This document shows, one piece after another, positions 1 to 8,784 of a DNA stretch of 64,000 nt. The stretch comes from CAZSHG01 sp964459995 (GTDB taxonomy: Bacteria > UBP14 > UBA6098): assembly GCA_964459995.1 (NCBI GenBank), contig CAYWOR010000008.1, positions 87,725-151,724 on the forward strand, written 5' to 3'. The number at the start of each line of letters is the position of its first letter. Position 1 is the first letter of the stretch. Under the pieces are notes generated by a model. The model did no database searches. It was not told where the DNA came from and saw only the letters and a list, made by a program, of their open reading frames with translations. Made by a program: the position numbers and the translations under genes.

Positions 1-830
1 CCTCCGCTTTCGCCATTTGCAATAATTGCCCCTGAGATATATAGTGAATCAGCGGTTATCTTTATAATCCCGCCACCGTTTCCGCCACGATGACCGTCCT
101 CGCCTCTACCGGGTATATGATCGATTCCATTTCCATTGTTGCCTCCGCTTCCTGCGCCTCCACCTCCGGATCCCATATCGATATCACTCCCATGGGCTGT
201 TCCATATAAGAATGTCGTTCCGTCTGGACAGGAACCCGCTCCCGAACCCCCAACTCCGCCGTCACCGCCATCAGCACCATCGGTATGAATCACAACACGC
301 CAAACTCCCTGGCCTTCTCCACCAAGTCCTCCAACACACGAAACACCGCCGTAGCCTCCTCCGCGTCCACCACCGGCACCTCCACCGCCAGCATATCGAC
401 CACCCGGCCAAGATGTGTTGCGGCCTCCTTCGTTTCCGTTTAAACCGGCACATCCTCCTGCTGGGCCTTCTCCCGGTTCGCCGGCAATACCCCCTTTTGC
501 ATTGCCTCTTCCGAAAGACGGTCCACCTTCACCACCTCGATATCCAGCTCCCGAGGCATCTAAAGTCCCTTCGACAATTACCACATTTGCTTCAATCTCT
601 AAAAAACCGAAATCGAAGCCGTCGAAGTGCTTAATTGGAGATAAGCCTGTAATTCTTAGAGTATCTATGCCCGTGTGAACTCCGGCGATTGAATCGCCGT
701 CGGATGGAGTCCAGTTAGCATTGGAATGATTCCCACCAGAAATATTATCCCATCCTAAAGCAACCTCATTAAGCAAAAGAGAAATAATTGCACATAGAAA
801 CAAGATAATATTCTTCTCGGTAGTATTCAT
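1..830 (-). CDS. Glycine-rich secreted protein, N-terminal part
   Basis: The frame is open from an ATG at 828-830 down to base 1, so the C-terminus lies outside the window. The first 25 residues form a signal peptide (hydrophobic LFLCAIISLLL core, then VALG). The mature protein starts with a WDNISGGNHSNANW segment. From about residue 90 it is dominated by GGxGG, GGGGAGGG and similar runs separated by short polar stretches, and the last visible residues (IIKITADSLYISGAIIANGE) return to a beta-strand-like pattern. Such glycine-rich blocks beside beta-helix-like repeats occur in predicted surface proteins of FCB-type genomes. The function is unknown. There is no clear Shine-Dalgarno, but a good promoter lies at 873-900. 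Confidence 0.75.
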   Translation of the reverse strand, partial: MNTTEKNIILFLCAIISLLLNEVALGWDNISGGNHSNANWTPSDGDSIAGVHTGIDTLRITGLSPIKHFDGFDFGFLEIEANVVIVEGTLDASGAGYRGGEGGPSFGRGNAKGGIAGEPGEGPAGGCAGLNGNEGGRNTSWPGGRYAGGGGAGGGRGGGYGGVSCVGGLGGEGQGVWRVVIHTDGADGGDGGVGGSGAGSCPDGTTFLYGTAHGSDIDMGSGGGGAGSGGNNGNGIDHIPGRGEDGHRGGNGGGIIKITADSLYISGAIIANGESG

Positions 831-1120
831 ATCGAGTCGATAAGCAATAATTTTCAAAAGCTCTTTTAATGAAATATATTTTCAAGATAATGGATGTCAA
901 GTGAAATTTTAAAAACAAGTTCAGTTATTCTGGGAAAGCTTCTCAGAATACCGCGGTAGTAAGATTTGCTGAGGGAAAACAGTAGGAAATTTCGTCCTTC
1001 TCGCAGATAATTCTTTTATTGCTTCGAAACCGAAACAAACTCGGAACCGTTGTGTGTCGTATCAGGCAAGTTTAGGAGCCGATCCCTTGCCTCAGCTTTA
1101 ATGTTTATTTGAAATTTCGA
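831..1120. other. Intergenic region between two minus-strand secreted-protein genes
   Basis: This stretch holds the promoter at 873-900. Near 1066-1092 there is a weak inverted repeat (AGGCAAG/CTTGCCT with a loop of about 15 nt) just after the stop of the 1062-residue protein gene. It has no T-run, so it is not called a terminator. No credible coding frame was seen. Confidence 0.5.
873..900 (-). promoter_or_regulatory. Sigma70-type promoter for the glycine-rich protein gene
   Basis: On the minus strand a perfect TTGACA -35 (895-900) is followed after 16 bp by TATATT (873-878), about 43 bp upstream of the ATG at 830. TATATT recurs as the -10 of other candidate promoters in the window. Confidence 0.55.
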
Positions 1121-4100
1121 TTAATCTGCTGGAATAGTAATTGTGCCGTCGGAATTCATCAGCACCCAATAAGCTTTGCCAGGAACCAGCGAATCCGCTG
1201 TATGATAATCTACGCCGTTATAGCCCAGAATATCTCCAATCACCGATACCGCCGGAATGATTTCAATTTCGCTAAGCGGCACAGCACAGCTTCCCAAAGC
1301 GCCGATCAGATTCCATCCTCGGTAAAGGTGTGTATGGTATCTGTCAATCAAAGTCCCCGCAATCGGGTGGACGAGAGAATCTTCGAGCCATATCCAATAA
1401 CCTTCGCCGTCGGCAATGTAGGTCGCGTAATTATAAATCGAGCGCGGAGTATCATATCGGAAAACCCCCATCGAAGTTGGGAACACAGCCTCCGGAGGCA
1501 TTCCGTTTGGATGAACAGGACTACTGACCATATTCCAACGCGGAATAAAGGACATTTCACGAATCTCCAAAGGCGAAACTGTCCAATCGATGACAAGAGT
1601 GTCGTCTGCACCGAAAAAGGCTGAGGCATCCCTTTTCATGTCAATAATATCATTCATTCTGAAATTGCCCTCGGGGAGACGTCCGATGTTCCATCGAACG
1701 ATGCCGTTAGGTTCGCCGCCGGTCGTGATTACCCATCTGCGCGGCGGTTCGGAAAGCCTAATATCGCGCATAAGCCTATCGATTATTGGAAAAACGGAAT
1801 CGGCGATAGGAAACCATGCATCTACAAAGGAAGCTGGTGGAGGAACGAGCATGATATCGAGTCCGGGATCGTAATTTTCTGTGCCTGAAGGGTTCGCTCC
1901 GAAAGTGAGTGTGAAATCTTCGACTGACGGGCTATCTGTCCGGTTGAAACGAAGATCGCAGAAAAAGCTTTGGGGCTGTAATTCGACGGCGATAAACCCG
2001 TCCTTCCAATTCAGTTTCGGGAAACCGTTATTAAAATACATCGTATCGAATGAGATATCCGCAAAGCTTCCTCCAAAGGCATTGCATGGGATATAGGCTT
2101 TGACATAGATGAAAACACCGCCTGTGTCGCCATGCACTGTAGCACCGCCGCACTTCGCTTCGATAATTCCCAAATCAGGAAAAGTCTCAAGGCGAGTTAT
2201 CGTCCACGATTCGGTGAAAGTGCCGGCTGTATATAAGTCAAAAGGCACGAGGACATTCGGATCGGCGTGAAAACGCATGAAAGCGCTGTCCAGCCACGTA
2301 TGATGCAGGCTATCAATGTGAAGCGGAACGAGAACCGTGTCGCATCGATTGCCAGTCATCCATGGGAATTCAACATATCTCGAGTTTTGAGCGATAGATA
2401 CTACCGCTGTATCGCTGTTCCAGTTGCAAAAGGAATCACGCACAGAAACAACCACAGTGCATTCAGAGCACGGGAATACAGAAATTGGCCAAAGGAGGGA
2501 AGTTCCATCGACAGAATAAGATTCATCGATATCGCAACCGAAAATATGAACTTCGCTAAGGTCGCCAACCCAGAATAGATCGTCAACTATCCATGAGAAT
2601 AAGCAAGTATCACCCGGCATTAGAGGCTCGACCGGAACTGTCAACTCGACATCAGGCACCTTCGAATCCAAAGGCCCTGTCGATATCACATTGTCGGCCA
2701 GAGAATCGCATATGACTATCTTGTAAAGTTTCCCAAGGACATTGTTTTGATACCACATATTACTGCCATCCCAGCAAAGGCCCTCTGCGCCGGAACCGGA
2801 ATTCGGAACAACATGGCTTTTAACTACTTCGAAAGTAACTGGATTTATTTGTAACAGCCTTCCGAAATTGTTCACACCCCAAAGATAACCCAAGGCATAA
2901 GCCATGCCTTCGACGTCAGTCGTATAATCCCTCGGAAGCTCAAGAAGAGTGTCTATCGATGAAACTGGCAGGGGTAATCTTAGATCGATATGCAGGAGTT
3001 GCCACATAGTCGCGGCATCGTAATGGGAAAAAAACAGCGAAGAGTCGATAATCTGAGCGCATTGGTAATTATCGGGATATGGAGATGCGTATATCAGCTC
3101 GAAGGTTTCCGAGTCCAAATCGAATCTCTTCAGTGTATCGTCGGCAACGCCGCGGTCTTTATTTGTGCTGAAGTAGATATAGCCGTCCTTATAATCGATG
3201 TCAGTGTTGCAATCATCGCAAAGAAAAACAGAATCTACAGCGGCCGAATCGGGATGGATATTCGTCTTTTTGTAAAGATGCCCATTCCACAGATGATAAA
3301 GCCAAAAATGATCATCGCCGTAAGCTAATCCCCAACCATAGGGTGAAATAACATCTATGGAGTCAATTATCGCGAAGGTGTCGAGAAGGGTTACAATTTC
3401 CACCCTGATCCACCAGTCGCCGCCTTCGACACCCGGCAAATCTTCGCTCATCAGCCATTGGAAACAGTGTGTCCCCGAAGCTATGCCGATTCCCATATCA
3501 CCCATTGTATCCAAAAGCGAAGTGAACCATTCTTCGCCTGCCAATACCCATGTTAATCCGCTATCTGCGCTTACCGAGACGGAAACATCGGCCGTGTCGC
3601 CGCTGAGAATATAACAGATATGCACGATATTGCTGTCATTACAGTCTGTTTCTTCAAAAAACCAAAGCGAATCGATAGTCGAATGAACTTCCGGCTCGCG
3701 CGGGCATGTATCCGACGAGAACATCTCTTGGCCGTCGTTTGAATCTAAATCCTGCTGGCGAAGTTGAAGCCCGAAATTGGGGCCTACCACCCAATGTCTG
3801 TAGAGCGTATCTATATCCAGAACAAACCAGCCCTCCCAATCGCTGTGAACGGGCGTAAATCGATTGGACGCGATAGTCAAATCCACCGATGGTGCGGTTT
3901 CCCATGTTACAGTCATCTCATCCCAGAATGATGTTACAAGGTAGGCCTGAATCCAATTTGCATCTGTAGCAGTGCCGAACTTATACAGCCAGACCTCACA
4001 GGCTTCGAGAGAATCGTAATCCGTCACGAGAGTATCGAACATGATGAATGAACGCCGTGTCCAATGCCAATCTTCTTTGAGGGCGAGATATAATTCTGCG

Positions 4101-4309
4101 CCGTAGTTGATGCTGTCGCAGTAAATGCCGTCGGTTGGCCAGTTACCGTTATGGCAGATATACGCGTCGTAGCCGTCGCAGGGCTGATGAATGAGGCTGT
4201 CCAATTCCCCGCCGTTCCAATATAGAACTCGAAGCTTTGGGGCTACCATGTCGTCTGAAATGCCCGATGCGACGACGATTAGAATTACCGCCAATAACAC
4301 TCTTGTCAT
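1121..4309 (-). CDS. Secreted multidomain protein with DNRLRE-like and cohesin-like regions
   Basis: This is a 1062-residue exported protein with a signal peptide at about residues 1-18. Residues about 45-200 look like a DNRLRE/CBM96-type beta-sandwich (RRSFIMFDTL, then the VTVTWETAPS-type motif). Residues about 320-540 resemble a beta-propeller of short YIYFST and LYKKT strands. Residues about 650-800 match a cohesin-like region also found in the protein at 11095-14703 (CDTVLVPLHID against CDTVLIPLEID). The end carries the WNMVSSP and GWNLIGALGS modules shared with that paralogue. Unlike the paralogue it stops right after this module and has no PNPF sorting domain. The ATG is preceded by AAAGG. 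The function is unknown; a surface or extracellular binding role is inferred. Confidence 0.8.
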   Translation of the reverse strand: MTRVLLAVILIVVASGISDDMVAPKLRVLYWNGGELDSLIHQPCDGYDAYICHNGNWPTDGIYCDSINYGAELYLALKEDWHWTRRSFIMFDTLVTDYDSLEACEVWLYKFGTATDANWIQAYLVTSFWDEMTVTWETAPSVDLTIASNRFTPVHSDWEGWFVLDIDTLYRHWVVGPNFGLQLRQQDLDSNDGQEMFSSDTCPREPEVHSTIDSLWFFEETDCNDSNIVHICYILSGDTADVSVSVSADSGLTWVLAGEEWFTSLLDTMGDMGIGIASGTHCFQWLMSEDLPGVEGGDWWIRVEIVTLLDTFAIIDSIDVISPYGWGLAYGDDHFWLYHLWNGHLYKKTNIHPDSAAVDSVFLCDDCNTDIDYKDGYIYFSTNKDRGVADDTLKRFDLDSETFELIYASPYPDNYQCAQIIDSSLFFSHYDAATMWQLLHIDLRLPLPVSSIDTLLELPRDYTTDVEGMAYALGYLWGVNNFGRLLQINPVTFEVVKSHVVPNSGSGAEGLCWDGSNMWYQNNVLGKLYKIVICDSLADNVISTGPLDSKVPDVELTVPVEPLMPGDTCLFSWIVDDLFWVGDLSEVHIFGCDIDESYSVDGTSLLWPISVFPCSECTVVVSVRDSFCNWNSDTAVVSIAQNSRYVEFPWMTGNRCDTVLVPLHIDSLHHTWLDSAFMRFHADPNVLVPFDLYTAGTFTESWTITRLETFPDLGIIEAKCGGATVHGDTGGVFIYVKAYIPCNAFGGSFADISFDTMYFNNGFPKLNWKDGFIAVELQPQSFFCDLRFNRTDSPSVEDFTLTFGANPSGTENYDPGLDIMLVPPPASFVDAWFPIADSVFPIIDRLMRDIRLSEPPRRWVITTGGEPNGIVRWNIGRLPEGNFRMNDIIDMKRDASAFFGADDTLVIDWTVSPLEIREMSFIPRWNMVSSPVHPNGMPPEAVFPTSMGVFRYDTPRSIYNYATYIADGEGYWIWLEDSLVHPIAGTLIDRYHTHLYRGWNLIGALGSCAVPLSEIEIIPAVSVIGDILGYNGVDYHTADSLVPGKAYWVLMNSDGTITIPAD

Positions 4310-4646
4310 TGCTCAACCTTTCATTTCAATAACAAATAGACCATATGACAAAATAAAAGTTATTTCAATAAAAGCAAGCAATAATCGTTATTGATTATCC
4401 TGCATTAAGTTACAAAAAGGATTCCTTTGGGGAAGAATAGAGGAACTTACCAAAAAAGCTGATGGGAGGAAAAATCGCCTACTTCATGAAGGAGCTGGAG
4501 ATATGTGCCATCGACCCCGAAATGGGCATAACGACTCTCGAACACATGTTGCCGTCAACCTCCAAAGGAAATTGAGGACTCGTGTTTCTATGCCCACATT
4601 GCCGAGTTATTGTTTAAATATTCGTGCTTTTGGAAATAAATCTATA
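4310..4646. other. Intergenic region with a possible decayed reading frame
   Basis: No intact gene was found. On the plus strand an open stretch at 4462-4575 would encode 37 residues with protein-like composition (IAYFMKELEICAIDPEMG, then ITTLEHMLP). A second frame just upstream (about 4400-4467) reads GFLWGRIEELTKKADG. The two could be pieces of one small gene separated by a frameshift. I do not recognise the family and the composition argument is weak. Confidence 0.25.
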
Positions 4647-6098
4647 TCAGTCCGTTCGGTCACAATCAGTCGAACGATAGATTCCCGCTGTTATCATATT
4701 TGTCCGTGTGCCGGCGCCGAAGGGGAATCCTGCAGTAATAACATAATAATCCCCATCTTCGAGAAGCCCGTCATTTTTCGCCATTTCTCTTGCCGAGCAC
4801 ATAAGCTCTTCATCAAAACCCTCTATTTCTCGCACTTTGCGGGGAATAACCCCCCATAGCAAACCGCAATTATAATAAACCGAATCGTCAGAAGTGAGTG
4901 CATAAATAAGCGCTTCCGGACGAAACCGCGAAAGCATCATAGCAGTGAATCCACTGCTAGTGGGGCAGAAAATAATAGGAGCGCTTAATGCGTTTGCGAT
5001 ATCGGCGGCGTTGAGAGCTATCTCTATGGGCAATTGCATGTCATAAGGATATTCACCACTGGGGAAAAGCTTGCCGTAAGGATAATCCAGCTCGGTCTCT
5101 TTCGCGATGCTCGACATCGTCTCAATCGATTCGACTGGATATTTCCCGATAGCGGTTTCCTCGGAGAGAAGCAAAGCATCAGCGCCATCGAGTATTGCAT
5201 TCGCAATATCTGTTACCTCGGCGCGAGTAGGCCGTGGCGATCGAACCATCGATGCAAGCATTTGTGTGGCTATAATAACCGGTTTGCCGCGAAGATTTGC
5301 TTCGGCGATAATCCGTTTTTGAACTCCCGGCACCTTTTCGAGAGGTATCTCGACACCCAAATCGCCACGCGCGACAATCAAACCATCAACAGCATCGATT
5401 ATCTCGCCGAGATTCTCGACCGCCTCATGTTTCTCAATTTTGCCTATTAATGGCACCTCACGTCCAATTTCTCGACATTTATTGCGAACAAGCTCGATAT
5501 CCTCGGCCTTTCGAACAAAAGAGACTGCGACCATATCGATTCCATGTTCGAGGCCGTATTTTAAGTCGTTGATGTCCTTTTCTGTCACCGATGGAACTTT
5601 GAAACTACCTTCCAAATAATTAATGCCCTTTTTCGAGGTCAATATTCCGCCATCGACAACCATGCATTTAACTATTGGTGGCTCAACTGCGGTTATTCTA
5701 AGTTCTATCGCACCATCGGCGAGAAGCAGACTGTGGCCTGTTTGGACATCCTCTGCGATACCTTTGTGAGTAACCGAAAGCCGATTTCCCTGCCTGCCCT
5801 CGATAGATGGATCCAAAATAAGCTCATCCTCTGCTTTGAGTTCCATCGGTTCTCCGCCAATATCTCCAATACGGATTTTTGGCCCGCTGAGGTCTTGCAT
5901 GATACCAACCGGCGCTGAAAGTTCCTCACGCGCTTCTTTAATCAGCTCGATTAGCTGAAGATGGGCTTCGTAAGATCCGTGGGAGAAATTCAGTCTGAAA
6001 GCATTCACTCCGCTTTTTATTAGCATTATGATTGTCTTCTTCGAGTCGGATGCCGGCCCCAAAGTCGCGATTATTTTTGTTCTTTTCATATTCTTCAT
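4647..6098 (-). CDS. pyk: Pyruvate kinase
   Basis: Converts phosphoenolpyruvate and ADP to pyruvate and ATP, the last step of glycolysis, in the cytoplasm. The 483-residue length is normal for bacterial PK. Visible landmarks are TLGPAS near the N-terminus, FSHG, QDLSGPKIRIG, the active-site segment IGKIEKHEAVENL with its catalytic lysine, VARGDLGVEIP, TQMLASM and the MSSIA stretch. The C-terminal domain is complete and ends with GTRTNMITAG. The ATG at 6098 has AAGGA about nine bases upstream, which favours it over the ATG three codons later. The neighbours are unrelated secreted proteins, so it is probably its own transcription unit. Confidence 0.97.
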   Translation of the reverse strand: MKNMKRTKIIATLGPASDSKKTIIMLIKSGVNAFRLNFSHGSYEAHLQLIELIKEAREELSAPVGIMQDLSGPKIRIGDIGGEPMELKAEDELILDPSIEGRQGNRLSVTHKGIAEDVQTGHSLLLADGAIELRITAVEPPIVKCMVVDGGILTSKKGINYLEGSFKVPSVTEKDINDLKYGLEHGIDMVAVSFVRKAEDIELVRNKCREIGREVPLIGKIEKHEAVENLGEIIDAVDGLIVARGDLGVEIPLEKVPGVQKRIIAEANLRGKPVIIATQMLASMVRSPRPTRAEVTDIANAILDGADALLLSEETAIGKYPVESIETMSSIAKETELDYPYGKLFPSGEYPYDMQLPIEIALNAADIANALSAPIIFCPTSSGFTAMMLSRFRPEALIYALTSDDSVYYNCGLLWGVIPRKVREIEGFDEELMCSAREMAKNDGLLEDGDYYVITAGFPFGAGTRTNMITAGIYRSTDCDRTD

Positions 6099-6167
6099 CG
6101 TTTGTATTCCTTCAAGTTGGTTCCAAGATTAACATTCCAGTATAGAATTTCAACTGTAAAATAGAAT

Positions 6168-8717
6168 TTAGGGGAGGGCTGGACGTATTCGGAGAGTAAC
6201 AGTTATTCGATGTTGCCATTCGCTGTAGAACCCCGCAGTTTTTTTGGGAGGGTCGAACTTGAAGGCTAATCGAAGTCTGTCCTTCGGCCATATTATCGAA
6301 TCGAGGCTGTCGGCGAGTCGTCCAAGCGTATCGCCATCGAACCAGCGGAATTCTCCAATTAGAAGATCCTCGAGGTCATCGTTAAAATCGCTTGCAGAAG
6401 GCGCTTCAAGCGTCGGAACAAATAGCGCAGAAAGAGCATACCTGTTTATTCCGGCGCTGTCGGTATGTTCAGCGAAAATCCATCCACCGGGTGAATACTC
6501 GAATGTGTCTGAACTATGTTCGTAAATGTCCGGCAGTGTTATTGCCAATCCGACCTCGAGAGGTGTGTCTCCACTATGTAGAAGCACAGGCATTTCTTGA
6601 GCTTTTGACACGACAGAAGGCGGCTCGTAGGGCGGCCCCCAAATTGTGTCCGGACTCCATGAACGCCCGAAAATAGTGAATCTGAGAGTCGGTTCTATAA
6701 TAGGGCCGTTAACTGCTGGAATTCCATAGGCTGAAATCGTTTTGCCATCGGAGGCGCGTATCGAAAAAGGAGAGCCGGTTTCACTCGGTTTCAGGCCGTA
6801 AATCCATCTGCGGTAAATCGCCCCGCCGACAAAATCCATATGAGAAGGATTTTCCGGATAAAGTGGAAAAACCTCGTTTGGTTGCCATACTCCATCGTTG
6901 TTCTTATCGAAAAGAAGACAAATCGAATCTGGCGGTTCGTTATCAAGGTCGATATACTTCACACGCCACCAGAAAAAAGAATCCATGTTGCCGATGTTTG
7001 GCTGAAACATATTGTCGATATAGCCTTCGTCGCCTGCAAATTCGAGCCTTGGTGGATTGTTGCGAACGTTAGCACTTCGTGGAGTTCCTCGTTCAAGCGC
7101 GTCGGTTTTGTATCCCGAAGTTACCTCCGAAGAGAACCAACTTGAAGAAATTGAGCCGTCTCCGGGGGGAGTTTTGCGCGCCATCGTGTATTTCACAGAA
7201 TCAGATGGCATGTTTTCTCCCGAAAGCGGCCCGGTAGAGGCATCTACTTTATCGATTAGATGTCCGCCGAAATCATGTAACTCGATAAAAAATCCCGAGG
7301 AAGTTATTGGCAAATCAATATCTCTAAAATCCGGTGAAACCTCGAAGGCGCATTCTGGCTCGGAAGGTTCCAAAGTCGAGATTAACCAATAACCCCCGCG
7401 CGGAATAATCCCGCTATCGAGAGTAAGTTCAGAAGATGTCGTGCCTGAAATAGTTATATAAAATGGTGTTCTCGCGAAATCAATAGAGCGATTTGAGTTG
7501 TTAAAAAGCTCGATCCATTTGTCGTTTGAAGACCTATTACTTCCCATCCATGCGATTTCATTGATAACTAAATCGCCCTTCTCAAAATGCACAGGAGCAG
7601 GATTTGAAAATGCCGCTGTCGAGGAATCTGTTCCATCGAAGACATATGCACGAACTCGCAAAATATTCCCCGGCGAGGTTCTCGAACTGTCGCAAATTGA
7701 AACATAAGGGGGATATGAGTCGATTTGTGCAAATATAAGGCTGTCATCAATTAGCCAATTAAATACAATGATTTTTTCGCCGGGTATAGAGTCGGGGTCG
7801 AAAATACCATGAGCCGAAGCCGTAACGATTGTATCATCTGCAACAAAATGAGGGTGGAAGATTATCGAATCCGGGGGGTTTGGCGGAATGTTCCGATAAT
7901 TTTGGAATCCCGGTGTGCCGCGCTCGATTGCGCCTTCGACAAAACCTCGCTGAAGACATCCGACATGCCAGCTGGATGCCACATTGCCCTCGCCCGGCGG
8001 ATCGTTACGCTCCATAGACCAAAAAACATTCTCTGCCCAAACAAACCTGCCTGAAAACGGGATTCCAACTCCGTCATCGGCTATATCCAATAACGGGGCG
8101 GAGTTGCTCGATCCAGCGTAGAGTGCGTATGATGTATTGCTATTAGTCAAAACCAAAAAGCTCGAAATCATATTTGCTCCCACAATCCTGCTCGAAAGGG
8201 AATCGCGTCTGCAAATTAGAAAATAGCCAAGGGGAGGTAGAATGCCCTCATTGATCATCATCATGAACTCACCCTGCCGATATACCGACCATGGATTCGC
8301 CGAAAAATTCACTGCTGTTCCGGTCATATTTCGGAGTTCTATGAATTCGTCGGTCTGATGCAACGATGTTCCCATCCACATAAGCTCGTTTATTACAGCG
8401 TCGCCGTAACCCCAGCCATAAGAAGTCGCCGAGATTAACATCACAATGCAAAAGAGGAATCTGCAAATTCCGGCGTCGGCCCATCGCGGGCGAATAGAAC
8501 CTCTAATGCTACCATGACCTTTATCTCCGCCCGCGATGGCACGGGCGGCGCTTTCGTGTTTACGAGGTTCATCAGCGCTCTGAAAACTAAGGTTGGTTTC
8601 GGGAGAGAAGTCTGACATAACCCGCGCCGCCCGAAGTTGCGGCGAGAATTCGCCGCAATGCCGATGCCTGCGGGTCGAGAAATTTAATAGATTCGCTATG
8701 TCGTTAAGTTTTTTCAA
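6168..8717 (-). CDS. Secreted lamin-tail-domain protein; true start uncertain
   Basis: Two lamin-tail (LTD) domains are visible. One starts near residue 103 (GDAVINELMWMG, then DEFIELRN). The other starts near residue 380 (GDLVINEIAWMG, then DKWIELFN). Ig-like strands lie between them, followed by a long C-terminal region without recognisable domains. LTD proteins are usually exported and occur in surface or extracellular nuclease-like proteins; no nuclease motif is seen here. The signal-peptide core (RFLFCIVMLISATSYG) begins only near residue 86. The 85 residues before it come from a palindrome-rich DNA element (8460-8690), and the first codon is a TTG without a good ribosome site. The ATG at 8441 (codon 93) falls inside the hydrophobic core. 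The native start may have been displaced by the element. Confidence 0.75.
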   Translation of the reverse strand: MKKLNDIANLLNFSTRRHRHCGEFSPQLRAARVMSDFSPETNLSFQSADEPRKHESAARAIAGGDKGHGSIRGSIRPRWADAGICRFLFCIVMLISATSYGWGYGDAVINELMWMGTSLHQTDEFIELRNMTGTAVNFSANPWSVYRQGEFMMMINEGILPPLGYFLICRRDSLSSRIVGANMISSFLVLTNSNTSYALYAGSSNSAPLLDIADDGVGIPFSGRFVWAENVFWSMERNDPPGEGNVASSWHVGCLQRGFVEGAIERGTPGFQNYRNIPPNPPDSIIFHPHFVADDTIVTASAHGIFDPDSIPGEKIIVFNWLIDDSLIFAQIDSYPPYVSICDSSRTSPGNILRVRAYVFDGTDSSTAAFSNPAPVHFEKGDLVINEIAWMGSNRSSNDKWIELFNNSNRSIDFARTPFYITISGTTSSELTLDSGIIPRGGYWLISTLEPSEPECAFEVSPDFRDIDLPITSSGFFIELHDFGGHLIDKVDASTGPLSGENMPSDSVKYTMARKTPPGDGSISSSWFSSEVTSGYKTDALERGTPRSANVRNNPPRLEFAGDEGYIDNMFQPNIGNMDSFFWWRVKYIDLDNEPPDSICLLFDKNNDGVWQPNEVFPLYPENPSHMDFVGGAIYRRWIYGLKPSETGSPFSIRASDGKTISAYGIPAVNGPIIEPTLRFTIFGRSWSPDTIWGPPYEPPSVVSKAQEMPVLLHSGDTPLEVGLAITLPDIYEHSSDTFEYSPGGWIFAEHTDSAGINRYALSALFVPTLEAPSASDFNDDLEDLLIGEFRWFDGDTLGRLADSLDSIIWPKDRLRLAFKFDPPKKTAGFYSEWQHRITVTLRIRPALP
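8460..8690. repeat. Compound palindromic element at the 5' end of the LTD gene
   Basis: Three nested inverted repeats lie within about 230 bp. The first is a 9-bp stem TTGCGGCGA/TCGCCGCAA with a 4-nt loop. The second is GGGCGGCGC/GCGCCGCCC about 75 bp apart. The third is GCCATCGCGGGCG against CGCCCGCGATGGC about 38 bp apart. The element is more GC-rich than its surroundings and remains open in the LTD reading frame. It resembles a REP/MITE-type or protein-coding palindromic element; the family is not recognised. Confidence 0.55.
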
Positions 8718-8784
8718 ATTTCTTTATTTATGATAAATTACCCCTATATTATATTGTTAGAACCTATTAAAGGCAAGGCTAAAG

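Noticed and set aside
212..634. 140-codon plus-strand frame at the left edge
   Set aside because: Its His/Arg/Leu-rich product is antisense to the glycine-rich protein that reads through from 830 to base 1.
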